A stretch of DNA of 64,000 bases, from the NCBI RefSeq assembly GCF_010509075.1, contig NZ_CP048433.1, positions 2,170,001-2,234,000 on the forward strand, in the 5' to 3' direction. Positions within the stretch are counted from its first letter, which is position 1; each line of letters starts with the position of its first letter. The notes below the pieces were generated by a model that made no database searches, was not told the DNA's origin, and was given only the letters and a program-made list of their open reading frames with translations. Both the position numbers and the translations under genes were made by a program. This stretch comes from Collinsella aerofaciens ATCC 25986. GTDB taxonomy: Bacteria > Actinomycetota > Coriobacteriia > Coriobacteriales > Coriobacteriaceae. Below, piece after piece: positions 1 to 8,254 of the stretch.

Positions 1-10
1 CGGGAGGTTT

Positions 11-60
11 TTATTTGGGCGTGGTGGCGGGCAGCATGATCTGCGTCATGTAGGTTGCTG
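11..60 (-). pseudogene. C-terminal remnant of an unidentified gene, copy A
   Basis: On the minus strand the last codons read ATYMTQIMLPATTPK followed by a stop. A closely similar ending (ATYVTQITVPVAPFR, stop) occurs at 1343-1440, and about 24 of 28 bases match across the shared core. The upstream part of the reading frame here overlaps the antitoxin gene on the other strand and looks like a shadow, so only the tail seems to be preserved. The parent family was not recognised. Confidence 0.35.
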
Positions 61-168
61 AGGGTGACCCTGCGGAGCGGTGTCGTTCCGGAGCGATAGA
101 AGATTCATGCAAAGCAAAGGGGCCCCGCAGTGAGGTCCCACAACGGGCTGCCCCATTGTGATGAGTTT

Positions 169-202
169 TATACACTTTAACATTAATATTAACGTGTATA
201 CT
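169..202 (+). promoter_or_regulatory. AT-rich dyad and possible promoter of the antitoxin-toxin operon
   Basis: Arms TATACAC (169-175) and GTGTATA (194-200) flank an AT-rich centre that holds the perfect palindrome TTAATATTAA (183-192). TATACT at 197-202 could serve as a -10 box. Type II antitoxins usually repress their own promoter through such dyads, so this is a plausible operator. No good -35 box is visible. Confidence 0.4.
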
Positions 203-235
203 TAGCAGTGAAGATATATGTTGAGAGGAGCAGTT

Positions 236-628
236 ATGGTTACGGTCGCGTTTTCGGAGCTGCGCCAAAACCTTACGCAGGTGGCCGAAAAGGTTGCCAA
301 TGAGGGCGAGGAGGTTGTGGTCTTCAAGCGGAGCAAGCCGTTGTTCAAGATCGTACCGCTCGACTATCAAGGCCCGGTTGCAGTGGAATATGACGCTGCC
401 CAGGAGCGCGGGGGTGCAAAGCCGACGCGCGGCTCGGACAAGCCCAAGCGCGACGTGGGTACGATGTGGCATCCCAAGATTACCTGGAAGGAGATTCGCG
501 AGATGCTCGCGGAGAATGAGGACTACCAGGAGTATCTCGATATCGTGGCTAACATGCCAAAGGGAACGCCGCTCGATACGATGACGGTTGAAGATGAAAA
601 GCGCGTCGCGAGGGAGCGCTACCTATGA
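236..628 (+). CDS. Phd/YefM-type antitoxin
   Basis: This 130-residue protein begins VTVAFSELRQNLTQVAEKV and continues with a strand rich in VVVFKRSKPLFKIVPL, the typical Phd/YefM fold that dimerises, binds the operator and neutralises a partner toxin. The start at 236 was chosen because AGAGGAG lies five bases upstream. An in-frame ATG at 218 has no ribosome binding site. The long charged C-terminal half (about residues 50-130) is larger than in classic Phd proteins and probably wraps the toxin. It overlaps the next gene by ATGA, which indicates translational coupling with the PIN toxin. Family assignment is by motif only. Confidence 0.8.
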   Translation: MVTVAFSELRQNLTQVAEKVANEGEEVVVFKRSKPLFKIVPLDYQGPVAVEYDAAQERGGAKPTRGSDKPKRDVGTMWHPKITWKEIREMLAENEDYQEYLDIVANMPKGTPLDTMTVEDEKRVARERYL

Positions 629-1047
629 GGGCATTTCTCGATACCAATTTTCTGCTCGATTGCGTGCTTCCGGGCCGGCCGGAGCACGCAGCGGCGCAAA
701 CGATCAAGGGGCTCGTCGACGTGGGGCTTATCGAAGGCGTTGTTTCGGCCTGCTCTCTCAAGGACGCGTACTACATTCTCACCAAACAGGCCGGCGAGGC
801 GCGCGGGCGCGAGGTAGTGCGCGACTGCCTTAAGAGCTACTCGGTAGAGCCTCTCGACCAAGAAGCTTGTTTTACCTCCGCCTATTCCGATGAGCCGGAC
901 TTTGAGGACGGCTGTATCCGTGCGATGGCCGAGCGTGCCGGCGTGGACTTTATCATCACGCGTGACCGCGCCGCTTTTGTGCGCTCGACCATCAAGACCT
1001 TCTCGCCTGCAGAGTTCATCCGTGCGTTTCCGATTCCGGATGAGTAA
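625..1047 (+). CDS. PIN-domain toxin (VapC-like ribonuclease)
   Basis: This 140-residue protein starts MRAFLDTNFLLD, so the first conserved acidic residue of the PIN fold is Asp6. Later come FEDGCIRAMAERAG and DFIITRDRAAF, which supply the remaining conserved acidic residues of the metal-binding site. PIN toxins are metal-dependent RNases that cleave tRNA or rRNA. The start codon overlaps the antitoxin stop (ATGA), the usual arrangement of a two-gene toxin-antitoxin operon. The pairing with a Phd-type rather than a VapB-type antitoxin is a known but less common combination. The length is normal for the family. Confidence 0.85.
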   Translation: MRAFLDTNFLLDCVLPGRPEHAAAQTIKGLVDVGLIEGVVSACSLKDAYYILTKQAGEARGREVVRDCLKSYSVEPLDQEACFTSAYSDEPDFEDGCIRAMAERAGVDFIITRDRAAFVRSTIKTFSPAEFIRAFPIPDE

Positions 1048-1108
1048 AACCGCCATATCGGGGATTGTCCCCGGCGTTTAGCGAGCTTGTTGGGAGGCTC
1101 CTGGTCCA

Positions 1109-1300
1109 GTGACTGTTACAAAAAACGGCTATAGCAAATTTGTTGTACTTCGATCTGAAGACTATGACCTCATGGTTCAGGAACAGGCTAAGGCTCGTCT
1201 GATGGCTCGTATAGCTGTGGCCGAGCGGGAGCGTGCTGCTGGCACGGCGCGTGATGCCTTTGAGGCTCTCGATGACCTTGAGGCAAAATATGGCCTATAA
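1109..1300 (+). CDS. Antitoxin of the Axe/Phd type, N-terminally truncated
   Basis: The reading frame from a GTG at 1109, with GGGAGG about eleven bases upstream, gives 63 residues containing TVTKNGYSKFVVLRSEDYD, the strand-turn-strand signature of Axe/Phd-type antitoxins. In the same frame, the sequence from an ATG at 1040 reads MSKTAISGIVPGV, then TAG at 1079-1081, then RACWEAPGPV, which resembles the missing N-terminal part of such antitoxins. The gene therefore looks broken by a nonsense mutation. A shortened product might still be made from 1109, but it would lack the DNA-binding N-terminus. The toxin frame that follows is also cut short. Confidence 0.6.
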   Translation: MTVTKNGYSKFVVLRSEDYDLMVQEQAKARLMARIAVAERERAAGTARDAFEALDDLEAKYGL

Positions 1301-1385
1301 CGTCAAGATTCTGCCTTCAGCCGAACGTTATCTAGGCAGTTCTTATCTGAACGGGGCAACCGGCACCGTGATCTGCGTCACGTAG
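1290..1385 (+). pseudogene. Truncated RelE/ParE-type toxin
   Basis: An ATG at 1290 overlaps the antitoxin end, as expected for a downstream toxin gene. The frame reads MAYNVKILPSAERYL, which is like the first strand and helix of RelE/ParE toxins. After about 16-18 codons the similarity is lost, and the frame runs into the neighbouring remnant and stops at 1385. RelE/ParE toxins are normally 85-100 residues, so this is a 5' fragment. The identification rests on a short stretch and on gene order. Confidence 0.5.
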
Positions 1386-1440
1386 GTCGCCGGATCATCG
1401 CTGGCGATGCCATCGATGAGGGCGACCTCGCGTTGCCCCG
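1343..1440 (-). pseudogene. C-terminal remnant of an unidentified gene, copy B
   Basis: Read on the minus strand directly after the MATE gene stop, an open frame gives QREVALIDGIASDD and then PATYVTQITVPVAPFR followed by TAA at 1343-1345. The ending matches the remnant at 11-60. It has no start of its own. It seems to be the tail of a gene that once lay downstream of the MATE gene and was disrupted by the toxin-antitoxin DNA. The family is not recognised. Confidence 0.4.
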
Positions 1441-2787
1441 CTACGCTGCCAACTTGTCAAAAGCCCCGCGTCGGTTGAGCACGGTAAACGCGATAACACA
1501 GATGACTGCTGACAAAATCGATCCGCACGGCGAAGCGATGCCCATGGGAAACAACGTATCGGAATAGGCGTTCGACAGTAGCCACGCGCCCGGCACGCGA
1601 ATGAGCGCCACGGCCAGCACGTTGTGCGCAAAGCCGATGTAGCTCTTGCCGTATGCAGCGAAAAAGCCGCTAAAGCAAATGTGGATGCCGGCAAAGATTG
1701 CGTCGAAAATATAGCTGCGCATATAGCCGGTACCGGCGGCGACCACTGCAGCGTCCTTGGCAAAAAAGCCAATAAACGCTGGCGCCACCAGCCACATCAG
1801 CACCGTGATCAGGCAGCCGTACACCACCGAGATTGTCATGGCGTCCTTGAGTACCTGACGTGCGCGGTCGCCCTTGCCCGCGCCGGCATTTTGCGCCGTG
1901 AGCGCGCTGACGGTGGCACCCATGGAACTTGGCACAATGAACAAAAAGCTGATCATCTTTTCGACCAGGCCCACGGCGGCGGCGTCGACGAGCCCTCGGT
2001 GGTTGGCGATGACGGTGATAAACATAAACGCCACCTGGATGCAGCCGTCCTGCACGGCCACGGGCACGCCAATCTTAAGAATGCTGCCGAGCACCTCGGG
2101 CTGGGGGCGCAGGTCGCTGCGCTTTACGTGGATGTTCGTGCGGCGGCTCTTGAGCCACACGAGCGCGAGGGCAACGCTGGCCGTCTGGGCGGTCACTGTG
2201 CCGAGCGCCGCGCCCACAGGGCCGAGCCCCATGTGGCCGATAAACAGAAAATCGAGCGCGATGTTGATGATGCATGCCACGCCGATCACGTACATGGGCG
2301 AGCGCGAATCGCCTAGGCCGCGAAAGATGGCCGAGAGAATGTTGTATGCGGCGATAAACGGAATGCCGACAAAGCAGATACGCAGGTAGGCGGCGGTTCC
2401 TTCGACCGCCTCGGCCGGCGTGCCAATGAGTGCCACGATTTGCGGGCACAGTGCGAGCAGGACAGCGGCCAGCACCACCGAGACACCCATAAAGAGCGTA
2501 ATGGTGTTGCCGATGGCGGTCTCGGCGCGATCGAAGCGGCGCGAGCCCACGGCGTGACCGACGATGACCGTCGTTCCCATGGCCAGGCCCACGAGCGTCA
2601 CGGTAATGATATAGAGCGTCTGCGCGCCATTGCCCACGGCGGTGATGCCGGCGGCGCCGCTAAACTGCCCCATCATGTACAGGTCGGCCATGCCGTAGAG
2701 CATCTGCAAAAAGTACGAGAGCATATAGGGCAGGGCAAAGACCGCGATGGTCTTAAGGACATTGCCGCGTGTGAGGTCGTGTTCCAT
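1441..2787 (-). CDS. MATE family multidrug/Na+ efflux transporter
   Basis: This 448-residue integral membrane protein has about twelve hydrophobic segments. It starts MEHDLTRGNVLKTIAVFALP and has the MATE hallmarks LPYMLSYFLQMLYGMADLYMM in helix 1 and AVGNGAQTLYI in helix 2. MATE proteins extrude drugs or metabolites in exchange for Na+ or H+. The length is typical. The gene is divergent from the ABC exporter pair that begins at 3047. A dyad resembling a MerR-type operator lies upstream at 2835-2858, but no MerR gene is nearby. The substrate cannot be told from sequence. Confidence 0.92.
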   Translation of the reverse strand: MEHDLTRGNVLKTIAVFALPYMLSYFLQMLYGMADLYMMGQFSGAAGITAVGNGAQTLYIITVTLVGLAMGTTVIVGHAVGSRRFDRAETAIGNTITLFMGVSVVLAAVLLALCPQIVALIGTPAEAVEGTAAYLRICFVGIPFIAAYNILSAIFRGLGDSRSPMYVIGVACIINIALDFLFIGHMGLGPVGAALGTVTAQTASVALALVWLKSRRTNIHVKRSDLRPQPEVLGSILKIGVPVAVQDGCIQVAFMFITVIANHRGLVDAAAVGLVEKMISFLFIVPSSMGATVSALTAQNAGAGKGDRARQVLKDAMTISVVYGCLITVLMWLVAPAFIGFFAKDAAVVAAGTGYMRSYIFDAIFAGIHICFSGFFAAYGKSYIGFAHNVLAVALIRVPGAWLLSNAYSDTLFPMGIASPCGSILSAVICVIAFTVLNRRGAFDKLAA

Positions 2788-2834
2788 GGGCGGGGCTTTC
2801 TGGCTTGGTTCGTTTAGCTACCAGTGTAGTGAAA

Positions 2835-2858
2835 ACCCTACAACGATTGTAGAGTCAA
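2835..2858 (-). promoter_or_regulatory. MerR-like operator in the MATE promoter region
   Basis: The dyad CTACAA-CGA-TTGTAG (2838-2852), extended to ACCCTACAA / TTGTAGAGT with one mismatch, lies directly downstream of TTGACT read on the minus strand (2858-2853). A dyad next to the -35 box, with a long spacer before the -10 box, is typical of drug-responsive MerR-family promoters. The -10 box is weak here, so this is a candidate only. Confidence 0.4.
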
Positions 2859-2977
2859 GCTTTGTGTTGACGCCGGAGCGAAAAAAGTCTCGCGCACCAT
2901 TATTCCGAGTGAATATGGACACACATCACGAGAACTCGCCGCCGGCGCTAACCTTGCAGAAAACGATTTCGGAACAC

Positions 2978-3007
2978 TTGACACCGCCGCACGGCGCGCC
3001 ATAATAC
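2978..3007 (+). promoter_or_regulatory. Sigma-70 type promoter of the ABC exporter operon
   Basis: TTGACA at 2978-2983 is followed after 18 bases by TAATAC at 3002-3007 (or after 17 bases by ATAATA at 3001-3006). The start codon of the first ABC gene lies 40 bases downstream, preceded by GGGGGA. Confidence 0.6.
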
Positions 3008-3046
3008 GTGGGTTTGCGAACAACGTTTGATGGGGGATGAACCTGC

Positions 3047-4876
3047 GTGCGCAATCTCAAGATTCTGTTTTCCTATCTGGGGGCATACCGCCGCGATGCC
3101 ATACTCGGCGTGTTCTTTGTGACTGCTGAGACGGCGCTCGAGCTGTTTATCCCGGTCATCATGGCCAACATCATCGATGTGGGCGTGCCTGCGGGTGATA
3201 TCAACTACATGCTGCTGCAGGGCGCGTACATGTTGGTGTGCGCTGCGCTTTCGCTGGTACTGGGCTTGGGTTATGCCCGCACGTCCGCCCGCGTTGCCTC
3301 GGGCCTAGGCGCTAACCTGCGCGAGGCCGAGTACAAAAAGATTCAGACGCTCGCTTTTGGTAACCTGGACAACTACGACGCCAGCTCGCTCGTCACCCGC
3401 ATGACCACGGACATCACCGTTATCCAAAATGCTGTGGGCAACGGCTTTCGCCCTATGGTGCGCGGCCCGGTGACGCTTATCGTCGGCCTTATCTACGCGC
3501 TGATGCTGTCGCGCCCGCTCGCCACCGTCTTTGCGATCATCTTGCCCGTGCTGGCAATCGTACTGGGCGCCATCACCTATCGCGTCAGTCCGCTCTACCG
3601 CCAACTCCAGACCTCGATGGACCACCTCAACGGCGTGGTACAGGAAGACCTCACCGCCGTGCGTGCCGTCAAGGCCTACGTTCGTACCGAGCACGAGGAG
3701 GCCAAGTTCGACACCGTCAATACCGAGCTCGCCGGCACGGCGACGAAGACCTTTGGCAACGCGGTGCTCAACCTGCCGGTGTTTCAGCTGTCGATGTACG
3801 TGGCTGCGCTCTCCATCCTGTGGATTGGCGGCCACATGATTCTCGCCGGCAAGCTGGGCGTGGGCTCGCTCACGGGCTTTATGAGCTACGTGCTGCTGAT
3901 CATGAATTCGCTCATGATGATTTCCAACGTGTTTTTGCTGCTCACGCGCGCTCTTACGAGTGTGGGCCGTATCGCAGAGGTGCTCGATGAGGAGCCCTTT
4001 ATCGCCAACCCCGCGGGAGACCTCGCGATTGCGGCGCCAGCGGACGGCAGTATCGAGTTTCGCGACGTTTCCTTTAAATACCGCGCGGATGCAGCTGAGG
4101 ATGTGCTCGAGCATATCGACCTTCGCATCGAGAGCGGCTCGACGGTGGGCATCCTCGGCGGCACGGGCTCGGGCAAGAGCTCGCTTGTGCAGCTGATTGC
4201 GCGCCTGTACGACGCCACCGAGGGCGCCGTACTTGTGGGCGGACACGACGTGCGCGACTACGACCTCGCGACTCTACGCGACGCCGTGGGCATTGTGCTG
4301 CAAAAGAATGTGCTGTTTACGGGTACCGTGCGCGAGAACCTGCAGTGGGGCAATCCGCAGGCGTCGGACGATGAACTCCTCGCGGCTTGCCGCGCGGCGT
4401 GCGTGGACGAGTTCCTTGATCGCATCGGCGGGCTGGACGGCGAGTTGGGCCAAGGCGGCGCCGGTGTCTCGGGTGGCCAGAAGCAACGCCTGTGCATCGC
4501 GCGCACGCTGCTCAAGCATCCGCGCGTGCTCATTTTTGATGACTCCACCAGCGCGGTCGATATGGCGACCGACGCAAAGATTCGCGAGCACATCGCCCGG
4601 ATTTCCGATACGACCGTGCTCATCATCGCCCAGCGCATCGCGAGTGTCATGGATGCCGATCGCATTGTGGTATTGGACGACGGTCGTGTCCACGGCGTGG
4701 GCACGCACGAGGAACTGCTAGCGGGCGACAACATATACCAGGAGATTTATGCCTCGCAGATGGAGTTTGCGAGGAACGCGGACGCCGGCGACGGCAGCGA
4801 CGATGGTTGCGCGAATGATCCGTTTTCCTCCGTCCCCGGAGGATCGCCCTTGGAAGGGGGTGAGCGCCATGCCTAA
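3047..4876 (+). CDS. ABC exporter half-transporter with degenerate ATP site
   Basis: This 609-residue fused membrane-ATPase subunit starts at GTG 3047 behind GGGGGAT. Residues 1-310 form six membrane helices of the type I exporter fold. The nucleotide-binding domain follows, with Walker A GGTGSGKS at about 371-378, the signature VSGGQKQR at about 474-481 and Walker B VLIFDDSTS. The catalytic glutamate after Walker B is Asp499 here, which marks the degenerate site of heterodimeric exporters such as BmrC/D, LmrC/D or TM287/288. The stop overlaps the next gene by 8 bases, and that gene has the canonical DE pair, so the two should form one heterodimeric drug or lipid exporter. The substrate is unknown. 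Confidence 0.93.
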   Translation: MRNLKILFSYLGAYRRDAILGVFFVTAETALELFIPVIMANIIDVGVPAGDINYMLLQGAYMLVCAALSLVLGLGYARTSARVASGLGANLREAEYKKIQTLAFGNLDNYDASSLVTRMTTDITVIQNAVGNGFRPMVRGPVTLIVGLIYALMLSRPLATVFAIILPVLAIVLGAITYRVSPLYRQLQTSMDHLNGVVQEDLTAVRAVKAYVRTEHEEAKFDTVNTELAGTATKTFGNAVLNLPVFQLSMYVAALSILWIGGHMILAGKLGVGSLTGFMSYVLLIMNSLMMISNVFLLLTRALTSVGRIAEVLDEEPFIANPAGDLAIAAPADGSIEFRDVSFKYRADAAEDVLEHIDLRIESGSTVGILGGTGSGKSSLVQLIARLYDATEGAVLVGGHDVRDYDLATLRDAVGIVLQKNVLFTGTVRENLQWGNPQASDDELLAACRAACVDEFLDRIGGLDGELGQGGAGVSGGQKQRLCIARTLLKHPRVLIFDDSTSAVDMATDAKIREHIARISDTTVLIIAQRIASVMDADRIVVLDDGRVHGVGTHEELLAGDNIYQEIYASQMEFARNADAGDGSDDGCANDPFSSVPGGSPLEGGERHA

Positions 4877-6767
4877 GACCGCAGCCCAAGCACGCCCGGC
4901 CGACCTCAAGCGCACCGTGCGCCGCCTGCTCTCCTACATGGGGCATGCCAAGTTCTCGTTGCTCGCGGTGGGCGTGCTCGCCTCCGTCGCCGCCATCGCG
5001 AGCCTCGCCGGCACCTACATGGTGCGCCCCATCGTTAACGGCTTGGCTACGGGCGGGGAGGAACTGCTCGCCAAGCAGGTCATCCTGACGGCGATCATCT
5101 ACGCCGCGGGCGTGCTTTCGGCCCTGGGCTACTCGCAGATCATGGTGCGCGCGGCCCAACGCGTGGTGTCCGATATTCGCCGCGACCTGTTCGCGCACAT
5201 CCAGACGCTGCCGCTCAGTTATTTTGACAGCACGCGCTCGGGCGACATCATGAGTTTTTTCACCAACGACGTCGACACCGTCTCCGAGGCGCTCAACAAC
5301 AGCTTTGCCAACGTGATTCAGGCCGCCATTCAGGTTGTGGGCACCACGGCTATGCTCATCATCCTTAACTGGCAGCTCACGATTATCACACTCGTGTGCG
5401 ATGCGGCCATTGTGCTGTATGCGCGCTACTCGGGCGCGCGCTCTAAGCGTTTCTTTGCTGCCCAGCAGGCATCGCTTGGCGACCTGGACGGATATATCGA
5501 AGAGATGGTCTCGGGTCAAAAGGTCATCAAGGTCTTTAACCGTGAGGCGGCGAATGTCGCCGGCTTTGCCTGCCGCAACGACGAGCTTCGCCGCACCGGC
5601 ACCGCCGCCGTGAGCTATGCCAACTCCATGGTGCCCATGACTGTCGTGATTGGCTACGTCAACTATGCCATCGTCGCCGTGGCGGGCGGCATGCTCTGCA
5701 TCAAGGGCCTGGCCGACGTGGGCGCGCTTGCAAGCTACCTGGTCTTCGTTCGCCAGGCGGCCATGCCCATCAACCAGTTTACGCAGCTGGGCAACTTCTT
5801 GCTCAATGCGTTGGCCGGTGCCGAGCGCCTGTTTGCCGCCATGGACCTTGAGCCCGAGGTGGACGAGGGCTGCGTGGAGCTGGTGCAGACGGGCGACGCC
5901 GCGTGGGCGTGGAAGATTCCCGAGGGCCAGGGCGTGGGCGCGTACGGGCATTTGCATGATGTGGCAGCCGTTGATGAGTCGGGCCGCGCGGTGGCCGCCG
6001 ACGGCACCGAGCTCACGTGCGGCTTGGTCCCGCTTGCCGGCGACGTGCGCTTCCATGCCGTGGACTTTTCCTACGTGCCGGGCGCCCGCGTGCTCACGGA
6101 CCTCAACCTGTTTGCCAAGCCGGGGCAAAAGGTTGCGTTTGTGGGCTCCACGGGCGCCGGCAAGACGACCATTACCAACCTCATCAACCGCTTCTACGAG
6201 GTCGATGACGGCGAGATCACGTACGACGGCATCGACGTCAAGCACATTGCCAAGGCCAGCCTGCGCGGGTCGCTCGGCATCGTGCTGCAGGATACGCACC
6301 TGTTTAGCGGCACCATTGCGCAGAACATCCGCTTTGGCAAGCTCGACGCGACCGACGAGGAGGTGCGCGCCGCTGCCGAGGCCGCCTGCGCCGACTCGTT
6401 TATCCGCCGCCTGCCGCGGGGCTACGACACACCGGTCACGGCCGACGGCGCCAACCTGTCGCAGGGTCAGCGTCAGCTGCTCGCCATCGCGCGCGTGGCC
6501 GTCGCCGATCCGCCGGTGCTCATCCTGGACGAGGCCACGAGCTCCATTGACACGCGTACCGAAAAGCTCATCGAACGCGGTATGGACCGCATCATGCGCG
6601 GACGCACCACCTTTATGATCGCGCACCGCCTGTCCACCGTCCGCGACGCCGACGCCATCATGGTCCTCGAACACGGCCGCATCATCGAACGCGGCACCCA
6701 TGAGGAGTTGCTTGCCCAGCACGGCGAGTACTGGCAGCTGGCACATGGGTTAAAAGAGTTGGATTAA
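4869..6767 (+). CDS. ABC exporter half-transporter with canonical ATP site
   Basis: This 632-residue partner of the preceding protein starts at ATG 4869 behind GGAAGGGGG and overlaps the upstream stop. An upstream in-frame ATG at 4749 lies inside the previous gene and is unlikely. The membrane domain spans about residues 15-320. The ATPase domain has Walker A GSTGAGKTT (Lys432), the signature LSQGQRQ and Walker B LILDEATSS (Asp554, Glu555). An unusual insert of about 60 residues, containing a run of acidic and Gly-rich sequence, sits between the membrane and ATPase domains. Complementary degenerate and intact sites in the two subunits fit a heterodimeric exporter. Confidence 0.93.
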   Translation: MPKTAAQARPADLKRTVRRLLSYMGHAKFSLLAVGVLASVAAIASLAGTYMVRPIVNGLATGGEELLAKQVILTAIIYAAGVLSALGYSQIMVRAAQRVVSDIRRDLFAHIQTLPLSYFDSTRSGDIMSFFTNDVDTVSEALNNSFANVIQAAIQVVGTTAMLIILNWQLTIITLVCDAAIVLYARYSGARSKRFFAAQQASLGDLDGYIEEMVSGQKVIKVFNREAANVAGFACRNDELRRTGTAAVSYANSMVPMTVVIGYVNYAIVAVAGGMLCIKGLADVGALASYLVFVRQAAMPINQFTQLGNFLLNALAGAERLFAAMDLEPEVDEGCVELVQTGDAAWAWKIPEGQGVGAYGHLHDVAAVDESGRAVAADGTELTCGLVPLAGDVRFHAVDFSYVPGARVLTDLNLFAKPGQKVAFVGSTGAGKTTITNLINRFYEVDDGEITYDGIDVKHIAKASLRGSLGIVLQDTHLFSGTIAQNIRFGKLDATDEEVRAAAEAACADSFIRRLPRGYDTPVTADGANLSQGQRQLLAIARVAVADPPVLILDEATSSIDTRTEKLIERGMDRIMRGRTTFMIAHRLSTVRDADAIMVLEHGRIIERGTHEELLAQHGEYWQLAHGLKELD

Positions 6768-6815
6768 CCTGTCCGAGCACGATGCTTCGGCCCTCCGTGC
6801 CCCTCACCTCACCTC

Positions 6816-6880
6816 AAACCATCACAACATTCGACGTTTTTTGCCAAAATCGGGAAAAGCATCAAATGTTGTGATGGTTT
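6816..6880. repeat. 65-bp palindromic element, copy A
   Basis: Arms of 19 bases, beginning AAACCATCACAACATTCGA (6816-6834) and answered at 6862-6880 with one mismatch, flank an asymmetric centre (GTTTTTTGCCAAAATCGGG). The same element recurs at 8058-8122, 24834-24898 and, split by an IS, at 10728-12306. Copies A and B share one orientation of the centre. The others are reversed. Confidence 0.9.
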
Positions 6881-6981
6881 TTATGCCACTCGATCGGGTG
6901 GAATCGCTTTCTTGCGCACGAAGGTGTGCGGACCCGTGAGCAGGGGAATAAGGTTGGTTATCCGACTCCATTGGAGGGCTC

Positions 6982-8019
6982 ATGGACTTGCCGATCGTCC
7001 TGTCCCATAAGACTGCCTGGCTGTACCACAACGTGGCGCGCCCGTCCGAGCCGCTCTCGCGAGCAAGCAGCCTATACGATGAGGACTCGCTTGCTAACGA
7101 GGCGGAACCGACCGCGAACCTGCCCAAATTGGGACTCGATGCCAAAGGGCTGAGGGCTTCAACGGCAGTTGGGATCGTTACCGACTATCTGGTTTCGCTT
7201 GGTATTCCACGAGAAGAGCTCGATCATATCGACACGCTCGTCAACTTCGATTTTGAGCGCTCGACGCCGGCTGGATTTAGGTGTCACGTGTTTGGGGCGC
7301 CGGTACCTCCATGCCATCTTATCGAGGTGGCAGAGGGCCTTCTAGTGGTTGATGAGGCCATGTGCTTTGTCCAAGCGGGTTCGTGGATGAGCGAGCTCGA
7401 GCAGCTGGAATATGGCTACGAAATCTGTGCCCGATACCATTTGAATCATCTGTCGACAGGCGATTATATCGAGATGGGGCAGAGGTATACCGTTGCCGAC
7501 TTGATTGCCTATTGCAATGAGAACCGATCTCGTCAGGGGGCTATACGCGCGGCCGCCGCGCTCAAGCGCGTGCACGATGGCGCGCGGTCGCCCATGGAGA
7601 CGGCCACCGCAATCATGGTCGTAGCAAAACGTTCCCAGGGAGGGCTGGGATATGCCAAGATCGAGCTCAACCATCGGGTCGATGTTCCCAGCGAGTTCAA
7701 ATATCTCGCTAAGTCCGGGTATTTCGAGATCGACGTATATGCGCCTGCGAGTGGTACGGGGATTGAATACAACGGTTCGGACCATCTTGATAAACAGCGC
7801 AGCGCGTCGGATGCGGAGCGTATGACCGTGCTGAGCGCGCTGGGCTTTAGGATGATCGTCCTCACCGGGACCCAGTTTGCCCATCAGCTGCAATTGCACC
7901 GGGCGATGAACGCCATCGCACTCGCTATGGGTCTCAAGTGCGACCGAAGCGAAGCGTTCCAGAAACGTCAAAACGACCTGCGAGAATTTGTGATTCGACA
8001 CTGGGACGGCGGCCTTTAG
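6982..8019 (+). CDS. Vsr/DUF559-like endonuclease-fold protein
   Basis: This 345-residue soluble protein is not recognised by name. Its last third reads like the DUF559/Vsr branch of the PD-(D/E)xK nuclease fold: FEIDVYAP, then GIEYNGSDHLDKQRSASDAERM, then LSALGFRMIVLTGTQ, with acidic residues and a conserved Asp/Arg-rich helix. Such domains cut DNA at mismatches or nicks, but the partner or target is unknown. Residues 1-200 have no evident motif. Related proteins are common in several paralogues in Coriobacteriia, by recollection. The gene is flanked at about 100 and 40 bases by two copies of the same 65-bp palindrome in direct orientation, which suggests a mobile unit. The start at 6982 follows GGAGGG. 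Confidence 0.6.
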   Translation: MDLPIVLSHKTAWLYHNVARPSEPLSRASSLYDEDSLANEAEPTANLPKLGLDAKGLRASTAVGIVTDYLVSLGIPREELDHIDTLVNFDFERSTPAGFRCHVFGAPVPPCHLIEVAEGLLVVDEAMCFVQAGSWMSELEQLEYGYEICARYHLNHLSTGDYIEMGQRYTVADLIAYCNENRSRQGAIRAAAALKRVHDGARSPMETATAIMVVAKRSQGGLGYAKIELNHRVDVPSEFKYLAKSGYFEIDVYAPASGTGIEYNGSDHLDKQRSASDAERMTVLSALGFRMIVLTGTQFAHQLQLHRAMNAIALAMGLKCDRSEAFQKRQNDLREFVIRHWDGGL

Positions 8020-8057
8020 GGGCGCTTTGGTCCTTCTACGGGGTGCCGTGGGTAGGC

Positions 8058-8122
8058 AGACCATCACAACATTCGACGTTTTTCGCCAAAATCGGGAAAA
8101 GCATCGAATGTTGTGATGGTCT
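8058..8122. repeat. 65-bp palindromic element, copy B
   Basis: The arms AGACCATCACAACATTCGA and its complement enclose a centre almost identical to copy A (CGTTTTTCGCCAAAATCGGG) in the same orientation. It lies 38 bases after the nuclease gene and 130 bases before moaA. Confidence 0.9.
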
Positions 8123-8254
8123 GTGCGTTGAGGATGGGCTTGGGAAGTCCGTTTTGCTCGAAGCGACCTGTCCTGTCGTACGGGTGTCGGCACGATTCTC
8201 TCGTGGGGTATTATGTTTTCCGAAGAATAAAACGCCGCGTGAGGGGAGGGCCGC

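Noticed and set aside
4647-6746. Long minus-strand frame opposite the ABC exporter
   Set aside because: It is His/Gly/Arg-rich with no family motif, opposite a clear ABC gene. Taken as a shadow.
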